The notes under the pieces were generated by a model, which was given only the letters and a program-made list of their open reading frames with translations, ran no database searches and was not told the DNA's origin. From the NCBI RefSeq assembly GCF_001428365.1, contig NZ_LMSH01000002.1, forward strand, positions 496,132-560,131: a DNA stretch of 64,000 bases, written 5' to 3'. This document shows positions 16,646 to 24,975 of the stretch, in pieces. The translations under genes were made by a program, and so were the position numbers. The DNA comes from Arthrobacter sp. Soil763. GTDB taxonomy: Bacteria; Actinomycetota; Actinomycetes; Actinomycetales; Micrococcaceae. How positions within the stretch are numbered: position 1 is the stretch's first letter; each line of letters begins with the position of its first letter.

Positions 16646-17062
16646 TCAGTCCAGCTGCCGCGGGCTCGGTTCCGGAAGGCCGCGCTGGCGGCGGATGCGC
16701 CGGGCCGTGAATTCGGAGGCGGCAAGCCGGACGGCGTAGAGCACTCCGGCGGCACCAATCACGGTCAGCACGAGGGCGCCCCACAGCGGGCTTTCACCCC
16801 GCGAGGTGGGGGCGGCTACGAGGAAAACCGAGCACACGGTCACGGCGGCGAACACGGCCGCCAGGAGAACTAGCCCGGACGCAGTGGTGACGATCGGGCC
16901 GGACCCGGCGCGGGCAAAGCCGATCTCGTCCGCGGCGTAGGAATGCAGCCGGCCGCGGTCCATGGTCCTGGTCAGGAGCCGCTTCTCGCCGGCAGCCACG
17001 GCACGTTCGTGGCGGGCGCGGATCTCTTCGTCGTGCTGGTGGTCTGCCGCGTCTTTAGGCAC
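16646..17062 (-). CDS. Small membrane protein B of a tandem three-member family
   Basis: 138 residues: a charged N-terminal stretch (AAGEKRLLTRT), then LHSYAADEIGF, two transmembrane helices and a basic tail (ARRIRRQRGLPEP). It is a clear paralog of the 17164-17580 product and shares its core motifs with the 17606-18091 product. GTG 17062 is chosen because GGGAGG lies five bases upstream. It is the last gene of the cluster headed by a WXG100-type protein. The function is unknown; immunity or membrane-anchoring to that protein is a guess from context. Confidence 0.72.
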   Translation of the reverse strand: MPKDAADHQHDEEIRARHERAVAAGEKRLLTRTMDRGRLHSYAADEIGFARAGSGPIVTTASGLVLLAAVFAAVTVCSVFLVAAPTSRGESPLWGALVLTVIGAAGVLYAVRLAASEFTARRIRRQRGLPEPSPRQLD

Positions 17063-17111
17063 GTGGTCCTCCCGTTTGATGGCGTGGATGTGGTCCGATT
17101 TCCCTGGCCTC

Positions 17112-17136
17112 GCCGGGGCTTCATTGAAGCCCCGGC
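17112..17136. repeat. Hairpin between two paralogous membrane genes
   Basis: GCCGGGGCTTC, ATT, GAAGCCCCGGC is an 11-bp perfect stem with a three-base loop, in the gap between the two paralogs. No T-run follows on the minus strand, so it is more likely a processing or attenuation signal than a full terminator. Confidence 0.6.
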
Positions 17137-17163
17137 TGCGTGACGGCGGCCCGGCCCCGCGAA

Positions 17164-17580
17164 CTACTGCGGAACGTGCCCGGCGCCCGGCTCGGGTGCC
17201 CGCCGCTCTGTCCGCAGCTTTTTGGCGCGGTACTCGCCCCTTGCCATGCTGAAGAGGTACCAGGCTCCAAAACCTCCGAGAGCCGTCAGGAAGAGTGCGC
17301 CCCAGAACGGCTGCTCTCCCCGGCCCACGGGGCTGAGCAGCAACACCAGGGAAAGGAGGACCAGCAGTCCCATCACGGCACTGAGAATGCCCATGCCCCA
17401 CCAGGAGCGGACCTGAGCCTGTCCGCGGCCGGGGGAGAACCCGATTTCGTCCGCGCGGTAACTGTGCAGGTCGCCGGTGTCGGTCCTACGCAGCACGCGC
17501 TTCTCGCCCCGTGCGAGCGCCTCCTTGTGGTCGGCATGCACCTCATCGTTCCGGCGTTCACGCTCGCGATCGAAGCTCAC
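17164..17580 (-). CDS. Small membrane protein A of a tandem three-member family
   Basis: 138 residues with the same plan as its downstream paralog: an N-terminal charged helix (HADHKEALARGEKRVLRRT), LHSYRADEIGF, two transmembrane helices separated by a GRGEQPFWGAL segment, and a basic tail (YRAKKLRTERRAPEP). No family is recognised. It belongs to the minus-strand cluster behind the WXG100 gene. No catalytic motif is visible. Confidence 0.72.
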   Translation of the reverse strand: MSFDRERERRNDEVHADHKEALARGEKRVLRRTDTGDLHSYRADEIGFSPGRGQAQVRSWWGMGILSAVMGLLVLLSLVLLLSPVGRGEQPFWGALFLTALGGFGAWYLFSMARGEYRAKKLRTERRAPEPGAGHVPQ

Positions 17581-17605
17581 AGGCGCTGTCGTCGTTTCCC
17601 GCCGG

Positions 17606-18091
17606 TCACGGCTGTTCGCCGGGGAACGGGTAGCTGCTGTCCGGGAAATTCTCCCGGGTGAGCGGTATGCCGGCCGGGTGGGCCTCGAACCAGCGGCGCG
17701 CCTGGTCGTCCGTGACCGCGAACCGCGGCTTGGGCAGGCCCTTCAGCCGGCGCAGTTTGCCTGCGGCGGATTCCCTCCGAAGGGAGCGCAGTCCGAGCAG
17801 CCATCCACCGGTGAACAGCACCGTGCACGCGAGGAACAGCAGGGCCATGCCAACGTTCAGCCGCGCGATGGCGACGATCAACAGCACCGGAGCCAGGATC
17901 GCGGGGATGGTCATCAGCGCCGTCACCGTGACCAGGCCGGTGACGGTGTGGGCGGTGTAGTTACCGAAGGGCTGGGATCCGCCGATGCCCCACTCCTCCC
18001 GGGTGTAGGCGTGGACTGTATCGTCCATTCCCGTGCCGAAGTACCAGGGCCGGGAGAGCGCGGAACGGCGCCGCGGGGACTCAACCGTCAC
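17606..18091 (-). CDS. Small membrane protein C with C-terminal soluble tail
   Basis: 161 residues. It shares with the two downstream proteins the motif HAYTREEWGI just before the membrane part and the basic GKLRRLKGLPKP after it, then has an extra hydrophilic tail (about 35 residues, DDQARRWFEAHP onward). GTG 18091 is preceded by a perfect AGGAGG, and the first 11 bases overlap the end of the upstream 216-residue gene, so translation is probably coupled. Function unknown. Confidence 0.72.
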   Translation of the reverse strand: MTVESPRRRSALSRPWYFGTGMDDTVHAYTREEWGIGGSQPFGNYTAHTVTGLVTVTALMTIPAILAPVLLIVAIARLNVGMALLFLACTVLFTGGWLLGLRSLRRESAAGKLRRLKGLPKPRFAVTDDQARRWFEAHPAGIPLTRENFPDSSYPFPGEQP

Positions 18092-18731
18092 GGGGATCCT
18101 CCTTTGTTGACCGGCACGAACCGAGCTCCTGGAGGAGGCCGGCGTCGTCCAACGGAGCCGAGGCGGCTCCCACCTGGTCGTTCTCGGCGGTCGCACAAAC
18201 CCAGCCGTCGTGGTCCTTGCGGACGAGGAGCTGCCGGCCGCCGCCGCCCGGCTCCGACCGGAGCCTGACCCCGCCATCCGGGTGTTCTGTGAGATGCTCG
18301 CGGATGACGTAGGCCTGCGCGGCCTCTGCAGAAATTGCCTCATCCTGGGGCAGCACGAACCAACTCTGCATGGTCCGCGGCTGCAGCAGGAACTTCGTTT
18401 TGGCCGTCTCGACGTGGAGCACGGAATCTCCCAGCTCAGCGCTGCGCAGGAGGTCGATCTGGGTCCAGCGTGCCGGGGTGGCCAGTGAGTAGGCGACTGC
18501 GTCCAGGCGGGAATCGAAGGATACGGCCGCGCCGTCCACTGTTGCCAGCCCCCGTGCGATCAGCGCGGAGAGCCCGGCCCGGACCACCTCGGGGTCTTGT
18601 GCTTCATCGTCCAGGCGCAGCCAGGACGCACTGATGCGGGCTGCCTCCGTGTCTTGGAGCTGCAGCAGGTACGCCATCTCGGCGACCCCCAGCCCCAACG
18701 AAATGTCAACGGCGCTCGGAGCACTCGTCAT
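18081..18731 (-). CDS. Unrecognised protein, possible EspG-like partner of the WXG100 protein
   Basis: 216 residues from ATG 18731 (AGGA at eight bases; GTG 18746 and ATG 18740 are also in frame). It is soluble and acidic. The order, a helical N-terminal part (MAYLLQLQDTEAARISA), a winged-helix-like stretch (GLSALIARGLATVDG) and a mixed C-terminal half, vaguely recalls EspG-type chaperones of type VII substrates. That likeness is weak and by eye only. It lies 27 bases behind the WXG100 gene and overlaps the next membrane gene by 11 bases, which argues for a shared role. Confidence 0.6.
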   Translation of the reverse strand: MTSAPSAVDISLGLGVAEMAYLLQLQDTEAARISASWLRLDDEAQDPEVVRAGLSALIARGLATVDGAAVSFDSRLDAVAYSLATPARWTQIDLLRSAELGDSVLHVETAKTKFLLQPRTMQSWFVLPQDEAISAEAAQAYVIREHLTEHPDGGVRLRSEPGGGGRQLLVRKDHDGWVCATAENDQVGAASAPLDDAGLLQELGSCRSTKEDPRDG

Positions 18732-18758
18732 GTCAGTCATCCTCACAGTAGGGGTCGG

Positions 18759-19769
18759 TTAGAAACCGAAGAAGTCTTTGACGCCGTCGCCGATGTCTTC
18801 AACGGCACTTTCAGTAAAGTCACCGACGGCGTCGAAAGCTCCGTCGATGGCGTCTTTGGCGCCGGGAACCAGTTCGACGGCGGCCCAGGTACCGCCAATG
18901 ACCATGCAGGTGACACCGACGGGCGGCGGCATGAAAGCTCCTACGCCGAGCGCGGTTTTGAGCCCGGATTTCATGGCATCACCGGTGTCGCCCTCGCGGA
19001 TCGCATTCACGGTATCGAGCCCGTCCAGGGCGACGCCGACCCCGCCGAGGACGTGCCCGGCTGAGTTGAGGCCGAACTTGCTCAGGCCGCTGATGGGAGC
19101 GCCATCCGCTCCGCGCGCCATTTGGGCAAAGTCCCCGAACTTCCCGCTCAGCAGGTCTGAGGTGCCGGAGAAGAAACCGCGCATTCCGTCGGCCCGGGCC
19201 GCAGACTCCCACAGGTCTCCCCGCATCACCGCGGAGAGGGCGTCGAGCTTGTTTCCGCTGCGCCACAGCTCTGCGACGTCATCGCCATATCTGGCGGCGA
19301 ACTGGGAGATGTCACGGAGGCCCAATGGCACCGTCTTGAGCCCGAGGACGCCGTTGTAAGCGTCCCAGCCCCCGCGGAACGGCGAGTCGGAGTTGCTGAT
19401 CCAGTCGGGTCCCCAGGGGCTGTTGTTCCCGGCGCGGCCCTGGCCCCCGACGTTCCCGGAGGTGTAGGACCCCGGACCGCCGCCGGAGCCCGGAGCGGCG
19501 TTACTGGCCTTCTCCTGCTCGTCCGCGTGGGTCATGAGCCGCTTGGACTCTTCCTTGAGGGCGCGCGCTGTCTGCTGGATCAAGGCACGGTGGGTGCCGT
19601 TCCAGTCGGACTTGAACCGGGCGCTGTCGGTGCCCTTCCAGGAGGTGTTGTTGTTGATCGTGGACGTGAGGACCGAGGACTGCTGCAGCAGCGTCTCCGA
19701 CGTCTTGCCGAAGTGCTGCGCGAGCGACCGAAGCTGGGCGACGTCGGCGCCCCACAAGTTTCCTGCCAT
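18759..19769 (-). CDS. WXG100-domain protein with hydrophobic C-terminal region (putative type VII secretion substrate)
   Basis: 336 residues from ATG 19769, chosen over an upstream in-frame start because GGGGG lies eight bases before it. Residues 1-90 form a WXG100-type helical hairpin with Trp44-Lys-Gly46 at the turn. A Gly/Ser/Asn-rich linker follows (about 92-125), then a middle domain (130-230), and a Gly-rich hydrophobic C-terminal part (235-300: GHVLGGVGVALDG, ALGVGAFM, GTWAAVELVPG) with an acidic end. There is no signal peptide. Large proteins with an N-terminal WXG/LXG module are known as type VII substrates, often toxins. Here the C-terminal part could insert into membranes. No catalytic motif is visible. 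Confidence 0.75.
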   Translation of the reverse strand: MAGNLWGADVAQLRSLAQHFGKTSETLLQQSSVLTSTINNNTSWKGTDSARFKSDWNGTHRALIQQTARALKEESKRLMTHADEQEKASNAAPGSGGGPGSYTSGNVGGQGRAGNNSPWGPDWISNSDSPFRGGWDAYNGVLGLKTVPLGLRDISQFAARYGDDVAELWRSGNKLDALSAVMRGDLWESAARADGMRGFFSGTSDLLSGKFGDFAQMARGADGAPISGLSKFGLNSAGHVLGGVGVALDGLDTVNAIREGDTGDAMKSGLKTALGVGAFMPPPVGVTCMVIGGTWAAVELVPGAKDAIDGAFDAVGDFTESAVEDIGDGVKDFFGF

Positions 19770-19894
19770 GTTGGCAACCCCCTTTACGGGCAACAGCCTA
19801 ACGGGCCGCTGCCAAACCGCACTCATCCCGGACGGACGCACTGTGGTTCAAAGAATCTGACCGGCCCAATCTAGCCGGGCCGGAGGAATGCCGC

Positions 19895-19914
19895 GATGGG
19901 GTGTTCTCCCCATC
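19895..19914. terminator. Hairpin downstream of the thyA-folA operon
   Basis: GATGGGG and CCCCATC form a 7-bp stem with a six-base loop, 27 bases past the stop codon of the 72-residue membrane gene. No T-run follows, so terminator activity is uncertain. Confidence 0.35.
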
Positions 19915-19940
19915 ACGTCCGGGCCGGAGGCCCGGTGCTG

Positions 19941-20159
19941 CTAGTCGCCGTCGGACTCTGCCAACAGTGCGCTCTTGCGCCGGCGCAGGGCGGCCATGGC
20001 ACCAAAAGCGAAGATCTGGGTGACGATGACCAGCACAATCGCCCCGGCGATCTTGTTGCCGCCCAGGATCATGGTCAGGCCCACGATCGCGGAGAGCAGT
20101 GCCAGTAGCGGCAGCAGCATGTAGCCGAGGACGAACAGGGTTTCGGGTCTGCGCAGCAT
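19941..20159 (-). CDS. Small two-helix membrane protein in the thyA-folA operon
   Basis: 72 residues with two long hydrophobic helices, a short basic turn (RRRKSALL) and an acidic tail. Its ATG directly abuts the folA stop codon (TAAATG), so it is probably translated by coupling from the thyA-folA message. The family is not recognised. Confidence 0.7.
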   Translation of the reverse strand: MLRRPETLFVLGYMLLPLLALLSAIVGLTMILGGNKIAGAIVLVIVTQIFAFGAMAALRRRKSALLAESDGD

Positions 20160-20771
20160 TTACTTTGCCTCGGTCCGGCGCCACAGGGTGATGCGGTAGC
20201 GGGTGCCGTTGGCCGCGGTCAGCCAGCCGTCGGCCGGAAGGCTTGATTCGGCGGCCCAGTCGTAGCCCAGTTCCGGGGCGAAGGTGTCGCCTTCCGCCGA
20301 GGTGTCGATGGTGGTGACGACGGCGACGTCCGCCAGGTCGAGGGACTGTCCGAAGATTTCACCGCCGCCGATGATCCAGACCATTTGGTGGCCGGGAGCG
20401 AATTGTGATTCCAGCAGGGCGTCGTCGAGCGACTTCACCGCCAGGGCGCCTTCCGCCTCCGGGGTGTCGCCCCAGCCTTCCTGCCGGGTGATGACGATGT
20501 TGGTCCGGCCGGGCAGCGGCCGGTACTTGTCGGGGAACGATTCCCAGGTCTTGCGGCCCATGATCACCGGGTGCCCGGCGGTGAGGCGGCTGAAGTGCTG
20601 CATGTCCTCGGGCAGGTGCCAGGGCATGCCGCCGGCCTGGCCGATCACGCCGGTGCTGGTCTGTGCCCACACCAGCCCGAGCCCGGTGACGGTGCCGCGC
20701 AGTTGTTCGGTGTATTCGACGGGTTCCATGGGCCTGCTCGTCTCCCTGTTCTGATGGGGCTCGGGGGTCAT
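20160..20771 (-). CDS. folA: Dihydrofolate reductase
   Basis: Reduces dihydrofolate to tetrahydrofolate with NADPH, regenerating the folate oxidised by thymidylate synthase. Marks: [28 protein letters not shown] (given here only as a region near residues 29-56), MGRKTWESF and the cofactor loop [10 protein letters not shown]. At 203 residues it is slightly long because of about 25 extra N-terminal residues; a start further in is possible. Its ATG overlaps the thyA stop (ATGA). Confidence 0.93.
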   Translation of the reverse strand: MTPEPHQNRETSRPMEPVEYTEQLRGTVTGLGLVWAQTSTGVIGQAGGMPWHLPEDMQHFSRLTAGHPVIMGRKTWESFPDKYRPLPGRTNIVITRQEGWGDTPEAEGALAVKSLDDALLESQFAPGHQMVWIIGGGEIFGQSLDLADVAVVTTIDTSAEGDTFAPELGYDWAAESSLPADGWLTAANGTRYRITLWRRTEAK

Positions 20772-21571
20772 ACGGCGATCGGGGCCTTGATCGTGGGGTG
20801 GTGCTGGTAGCCGACCACCTCGAAGTCCTCGAGCGTGTAGTCGAAGATGGACGCCGGCTTGCGGGTGAACCGCAGCTGCGGGTAGTCATACGGGGCGCGT
20901 TCCAGCTGGGTGCGCACCTGCTCGAGGTGGTTGTCGTAGATGTGCACGTCGCCGCCGGTCCAGACGAACTCGCCCGGTTCAAGCCCGGTCTGCTGGGCCA
21001 GCATGCAGGTCAGCAGGGCGTAGGAGGCGATGTTGAACGGCACGCCCAGGAAGGTGTCCGCGGAGCGCTGGTACAGCTGGCAGGAGAGCTTGCCGTCCGC
21101 GACGTAGAACTGGAAGAAGGCGTGGCACGGCGGCAGCGCCATGTCCTTGAGTTCGGCCACGTTCCACGCCGAGACAATGTGGCGGCGCGAATCGGGGTTG
21201 GACTTGAGGTTCTCCACCAGCTCTGCGATCTGGTCGATGTTGCCGCCGTCGGGGGTGGGCCACGAGCGCCACTGCACGCCGTAGACCGGGCCGAGTTCGC
21301 CGTCGGCGTCTGCCCATTCGTCCCAGATGGTGACGCCCTGGGCCTGCATCCACTTGACGTTGCTCTCCCCGCGCAGGAACCACAGCAATTCGACGGCCAC
21401 GGACTTGAAGTGCACGCGTTTGGTGGTGATCAGCGGAAAGCCCTGGGCCAGGTCGAACCGGAGCTGCCTGCCGAACACGCTGCGCGTTCCGGTCCCGGTG
21501 CGGTCCGACTTGTGCGTGCCGTGCGCCAGGACATCGCGCAGCAGGTCTTCATAAGGCGTTGGGATGCTCAC
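20768..21571 (-). CDS. thyA: Thymidylate synthase (folate-dependent, ThyA type)
   Basis: Makes dTMP from dUMP and methylenetetrahydrofolate. The active-site Cys is in [11 protein letters not shown], the phosphate-binding Arg pair in [10 protein letters not shown], and the dUMP-binding region in [12 protein letters not shown]. The length of 267 residues is close to the 264 of E. coli. GTG 21571 is preceded at six bases by TAGACT, a leaderless arrangement. It heads a thyA-folA-membrane protein operon. Confidence 0.97.
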   Translation of the reverse strand: MSIPTPYEDLLRDVLAHGTHKSDRTGTGTRSVFGRQLRFDLAQGFPLITTKRVHFKSVAVELLWFLRGESNVKWMQAQGVTIWDEWADADGELGPVYGVQWRSWPTPDGGNIDQIAELVENLKSNPDSRRHIVSAWNVAELKDMALPPCHAFFQFYVADGKLSCQLYQRSADTFLGVPFNIASYALLTCMLAQQTGLEPGEFVWTGGDVHIYDNHLEQVRTQLERAPYDYPQLRFTRKPASIFDYTLEDFEVVGYQHHPTIKAPIAV

Positions 21572-21577
21572 GGTTCC

Positions 21578-21583
21578 AGTCTA
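21578..21583 (-). promoter_or_regulatory. -10 element TAGACT of thyA (predicted leaderless)
   Basis: On the minus strand the hexamer ends six bases before GTG 21571. Confidence 0.5.
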
Positions 21584-21631
21584 CTGAGTCGGGCTCGACC
21601 CCGGGCCAGCAGGGCTCCGGGGTCAAGGATG

Positions 21632-22597
21632 CTAGTCGTCGAAGGGACGGAACTGCTCGACGGCCACGACCTTGCCCTTGGTGTGCGAGACGTGGCAGAC
21701 GATCATCTCACCCGGGCTGAGGTAGGGGTCGTTGGCCGGCAGGAGGGCGCGGAGCCGGGAGTTCATGTGCCGGCCGAGCTGGGCGAAGACAGTTGGCAGG
21801 GCGGGCCGGTGGGTGCACAGCGCCACGGCCCGCTCCTTGTCGAAAAGCGACTCGACGACGTTCGCGGTCTTGTGCGGACTGCGCCCGTGCAGATGCTCGG
21901 TCAGCGACTCGTTCAACTTCACCTTGGCATCCGCAGCCTTGGCGTAGGGTGCCACGGTCGCGACGCAGCGCAGCCACGGACTCGTCACGATCCGGGGCGG
22001 CTTCCACGCCTGCAGCAGCCGGCCCACCGCCTGGGCCTGGCGGGTCCCGGTGGCGGCCAGCGGGCGGTCGCCCTCGGCCTTGGACCAGGACGAGCGGGGT
22101 TTGGCCTTCGCGTGCCGGATCACCAGCAGCGGCCAGGTGTCGAGTTCATTGCGGGCGTGGGCGGCGACAAGGTGCTCCAGCGGCGTGCGGTCGCTGGGGT
22201 TGCTCAGCAGGGTGGCCGCTTTTTCCGGCGCGCACCACATGACGCTGTCCACTTCCTTGCCGTCGGGCCGCAGCGCCGCGCCGTCGACGTCGACGGCCCA
22301 GTAGTGCACCACTTTCAGCCCGGCGGGCACGTGGTAGTGGATCGGCGGCAGCGGGATGCCCAGCGGGGCCCGAAGGCCGATCTCCTCCTCCACCTCGCGC
22401 GCGGCGCATTCGGGGACCGTCTCGCCCGGATCCAGTTTGCCCTTGGGCCAAGACCAATCGTCGTAGCGCGGCCGGTGGATCAGCAGGACCTCCAGCCGGT
22501 CCTTCTTGATGCGCCAGGGGATGGCGCCGGCGGCCACGACGGCGATTTTCTCGCCGGGGTGGTCGGTCTGGTCCGCGACCAGGGAATCGCTGCTCAC
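21632..22597 (-). CDS. mutT1: MutT1-type NUDIX hydrolase / histidine phosphatase fusion
   Basis: 321 residues from GTG 22597. The N-terminal NUDIX domain has the full box (GKLDPGETVPECAAREVEEEIG). A C-terminal histidine-phosphatase domain starts at LLVIRHAKAK and has its second His in THRPALP. This fusion is the mycobacterial MutT1 form, reported to clear 8-oxo-(d)GTP in two steps and to act on diadenosine polyphosphates. It follows ppk1 by 11 bases, an adjacency also known from mycobacteria, and so is probably co-transcribed with it. Confidence 0.88.
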   Translation of the reverse strand: MSSDSLVADQTDHPGEKIAVVAAGAIPWRIKKDRLEVLLIHRPRYDDWSWPKGKLDPGETVPECAAREVEEEIGLRAPLGIPLPPIHYHVPAGLKVVHYWAVDVDGAALRPDGKEVDSVMWCAPEKAATLLSNPSDRTPLEHLVAAHARNELDTWPLLVIRHAKAKPRSSWSKAEGDRPLAATGTRQAQAVGRLLQAWKPPRIVTSPWLRCVATVAPYAKAADAKVKLNESLTEHLHGRSPHKTANVVESLFDKERAVALCTHRPALPTVFAQLGRHMNSRLRALLPANDPYLSPGEMIVCHVSHTKGKVVAVEQFRPFDD

Positions 22598-22608
22598 TGC
22601 CGGCGGCC

Positions 22609-24873
22609 CTAGCGCAGACTCGCCGAGCGCTGCCGCGAACGCGACGCGAGCAGCCAGGACTGGACGTCCTGCAGGGCGGTGCCGTCCTCCGCAAGGTGGT
22701 GCCGGACCCATTCACCGCTGCTGTCCAGGTGCCAGCTGGCGGTTTCCGGGTCAAGGTACCGGCGGAGCATGTCCAGCACGTAGGCGGTGTCGTCGCCGCT
22801 GCTGAGCTGCACCAGCGCCTCCACCCGGCGGTCCAGGTTGCGGTGCATCATGTCCGCCGAGCCGATGTAGACCACCGGGTCGCCGGCGTTGGCGAAGGCG
22901 AAGACTCGGGAGTGCTCCAGGAAACGGCCCAGGATCGAGCGCACGGTGATGTTCTCGCTGAGGCCGGGCACGCCGGGACGCAGCGAGCAGATGCCGCGCA
23001 CAATGACGTCGACCTTCACGCCGGCCTGGGAGGCCCGGTACAGCGAGTCGATGATGGCTTCGTCCACCATCGAGTTGACCTTGATCTGGACCCGGGCGGC
23101 GATCCCGGCCCGGGCGTTGCGGATCTCGGTTTCGATCCGGTCTATCAGCCCGGAACGGACCGAGCGCGGGGCGACCAGCAGGCGCTTGAAGGTGGACTTC
23201 GGTGCGTAACCGGAGAGCTGGTTGAAGAGCTTGGACAGGTCCTCGCCCACCTGCTCGTTGGCCGTCAGCAGGCCCAGGTCCTCGTAGTAGCGGGCCGTGC
23301 GCGGGTGGTAGTTGCCGGTACCGATATGGCAGTACCGGCGCAGCCCGTCCACCTCCTGGCGGACGACCAGGGAAAGCTTGCAGTGCGTCTTAAGCCCGAC
23401 AATCCCGTAGACCACGTGCACGCCGGCCTGCTCCAGCTTCCGGGCCCAGGAGATGTTGGCCTGTTCGTCGAAGCGGGCCTTGATTTCCACCAGGGCCAGC
23501 ACCTGCTTGCCGGCCTCGGCCGCGTCGATCAGGGCATCGACGATGGGGGAGTCGCCGGAGGTGCGGTACAGGGTCTGCTTGATGGCCTGGACCTTCGGGT
23601 CCGCTGCGGCCTGCTCCAGGAAGGCCTGCACGGAGGTGGAGAACGAATCGTAGGGGTGGTGCAGCAGGATGTCGCGCCGGCGCATGGCGGCGAAGACGTT
23701 GGCCGCCTTGGAGGTTTCCGATTCGTTGAGGTACCGGGAAGTATGCGGGACGTGCTTGGGGTAGTGCAGGTCCGCTCGGTCGATCCCCGCGATGACGGAG
23801 AGGCCGCGGAGGTCCAGCGGGGCCGGGACGGAGTAGACCTCGGATTCCTCCACGCCGAGTTCGCGGATCAGCAGCGCCCGGATGTTGGGGTTGATGTCGT
23901 TGGTGACCTCGAGCCGGACCGGCGGGCCGAAGCGGCGGCGCAGCAGTTCCTTCTCCAGCGCCTGCAGCAGGTTCTCGGCGTCGTCCTCTTCGACTTCCAC
24001 GTCCTCGTTGCGGGTGACGCGGAAGGTGTGGTGCTCCAGCACCTCCATCCCGGCAAAGAGTTGGTCGAGGTGGACGGCGATCACTTCCTCGAGCGCGATG
24101 AAGCGCGCCACCCGGCCGGGCACGGAGCCGGCGCGCGGGCCGTCGATGGAGATCAGGCGCGGCAGCTGGTCCGGGACCTTGACGCGGGCAAAGAGTTCCT
24201 TGTCGCTGACCGGGTTGCGGACGACGACGGCGAGGTTCAGTGACAGCCCGGAGATGTAGGGGAACGGGTGGGCCGGATCCACGGCCAGCGGCGTGAGGAT
24301 CGGGAAGACCTTCTCCGCGAACATGGCGCTGAGCTGGTCCTTGGCCTGGTCGTCGAGCTCTTCCCAGTGCATCAGGTGGATGTGTTCGTACGCCAGCGCG
24401 GGCCGGATCTGCTCCGCGTAAACCTGGGCGTGGCGCTGCTGGAGGCGGTGCGCGGCCTCGCCGATCTGCTCCAGCACCTGCATGGGGCTCAGCCCGGCGG
24501 GGGAGGGCACGGCCAGGCCGGTGGCGATGCGGCGTTTGAGGCCGGCGACGCGGACCATGAAGAACTCATCCAGGTTGGACGCGAAGATGGACAGGAAGCT
24601 GACCCGTTCCAGCAGGTAGAGATTGGGGTCCTCGGCGAGTTCCAGCACGCGGGCGTTGAAGGCCAGCCAGCTCAGTTCCCGGTCCAGGAACCGGTCGGGG
24701 CTGATGTCGCCCTCCGGTTCCAGGTTCGGCGCGAATTCCGGGATGTCGATCCGGTCCTGGGTGGCCCGGGAGGCGGGCACCTCTGAGGAACCGAACCGGG
24801 CCCGCGCGGGACGTCCGGCCTTGTCCGTCGTTGCGGCTTCAGACGTGGCTGTCCGGGCGGATTCCCGTTGCAT
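22609..24873 (-). CDS. ppk1: Polyphosphate kinase 1
   Basis: Polymerises the gamma phosphate of ATP into polyphosphate. 754 residues with the four-domain PPK1 layout: [15 protein letters not shown] at the N-terminus, [13 protein letters not shown], and two catalytic phospholipase-D-like domains. The phospho-accepting His is in GLKTHCKL, and the second conserved His is in [16 protein letters not shown]. The start ATG has AGGAG six bases upstream. It heads an operon with mutT1. Confidence 0.96.
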   Translation of the reverse strand: MQRESARTATSEAATTDKAGRPARARFGSSEVPASRATQDRIDIPEFAPNLEPEGDISPDRFLDRELSWLAFNARVLELAEDPNLYLLERVSFLSIFASNLDEFFMVRVAGLKRRIATGLAVPSPAGLSPMQVLEQIGEAAHRLQQRHAQVYAEQIRPALAYEHIHLMHWEELDDQAKDQLSAMFAEKVFPILTPLAVDPAHPFPYISGLSLNLAVVVRNPVSDKELFARVKVPDQLPRLISIDGPRAGSVPGRVARFIALEEVIAVHLDQLFAGMEVLEHHTFRVTRNEDVEVEEDDAENLLQALEKELLRRRFGPPVRLEVTNDINPNIRALLIRELGVEESEVYSVPAPLDLRGLSVIAGIDRADLHYPKHVPHTSRYLNESETSKAANVFAAMRRRDILLHHPYDSFSTSVQAFLEQAAADPKVQAIKQTLYRTSGDSPIVDALIDAAEAGKQVLALVEIKARFDEQANISWARKLEQAGVHVVYGIVGLKTHCKLSLVVRQEVDGLRRYCHIGTGNYHPRTARYYEDLGLLTANEQVGEDLSKLFNQLSGYAPKSTFKRLLVAPRSVRSGLIDRIETEIRNARAGIAARVQIKVNSMVDEAIIDSLYRASQAGVKVDVIVRGICSLRPGVPGLSENITVRSILGRFLEHSRVFAFANAGDPVVYIGSADMMHRNLDRRVEALVQLSSGDDTAYVLDMLRRYLDPETASWHLDSSGEWVRHHLAEDGTALQDVQSWLLASRSRQRSASLR

Positions 24874-24975
24874 GGACTCTCCTAGGGCTGGCGCGATTTA
24901 GCTTCAACCTTACAAGGAATCCCCTGCGGATGACCCCAGGTTTCGACGGCCGCGGGCGCCCGGCCGCAGCCGCGG

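Noticed and set aside
16646..19769. Recently acquired genomic island with att sites or integrase
   Set aside because: No integrase, transposase, direct repeats or tRNA junction were seen, and base composition does not visibly differ from neighbours.
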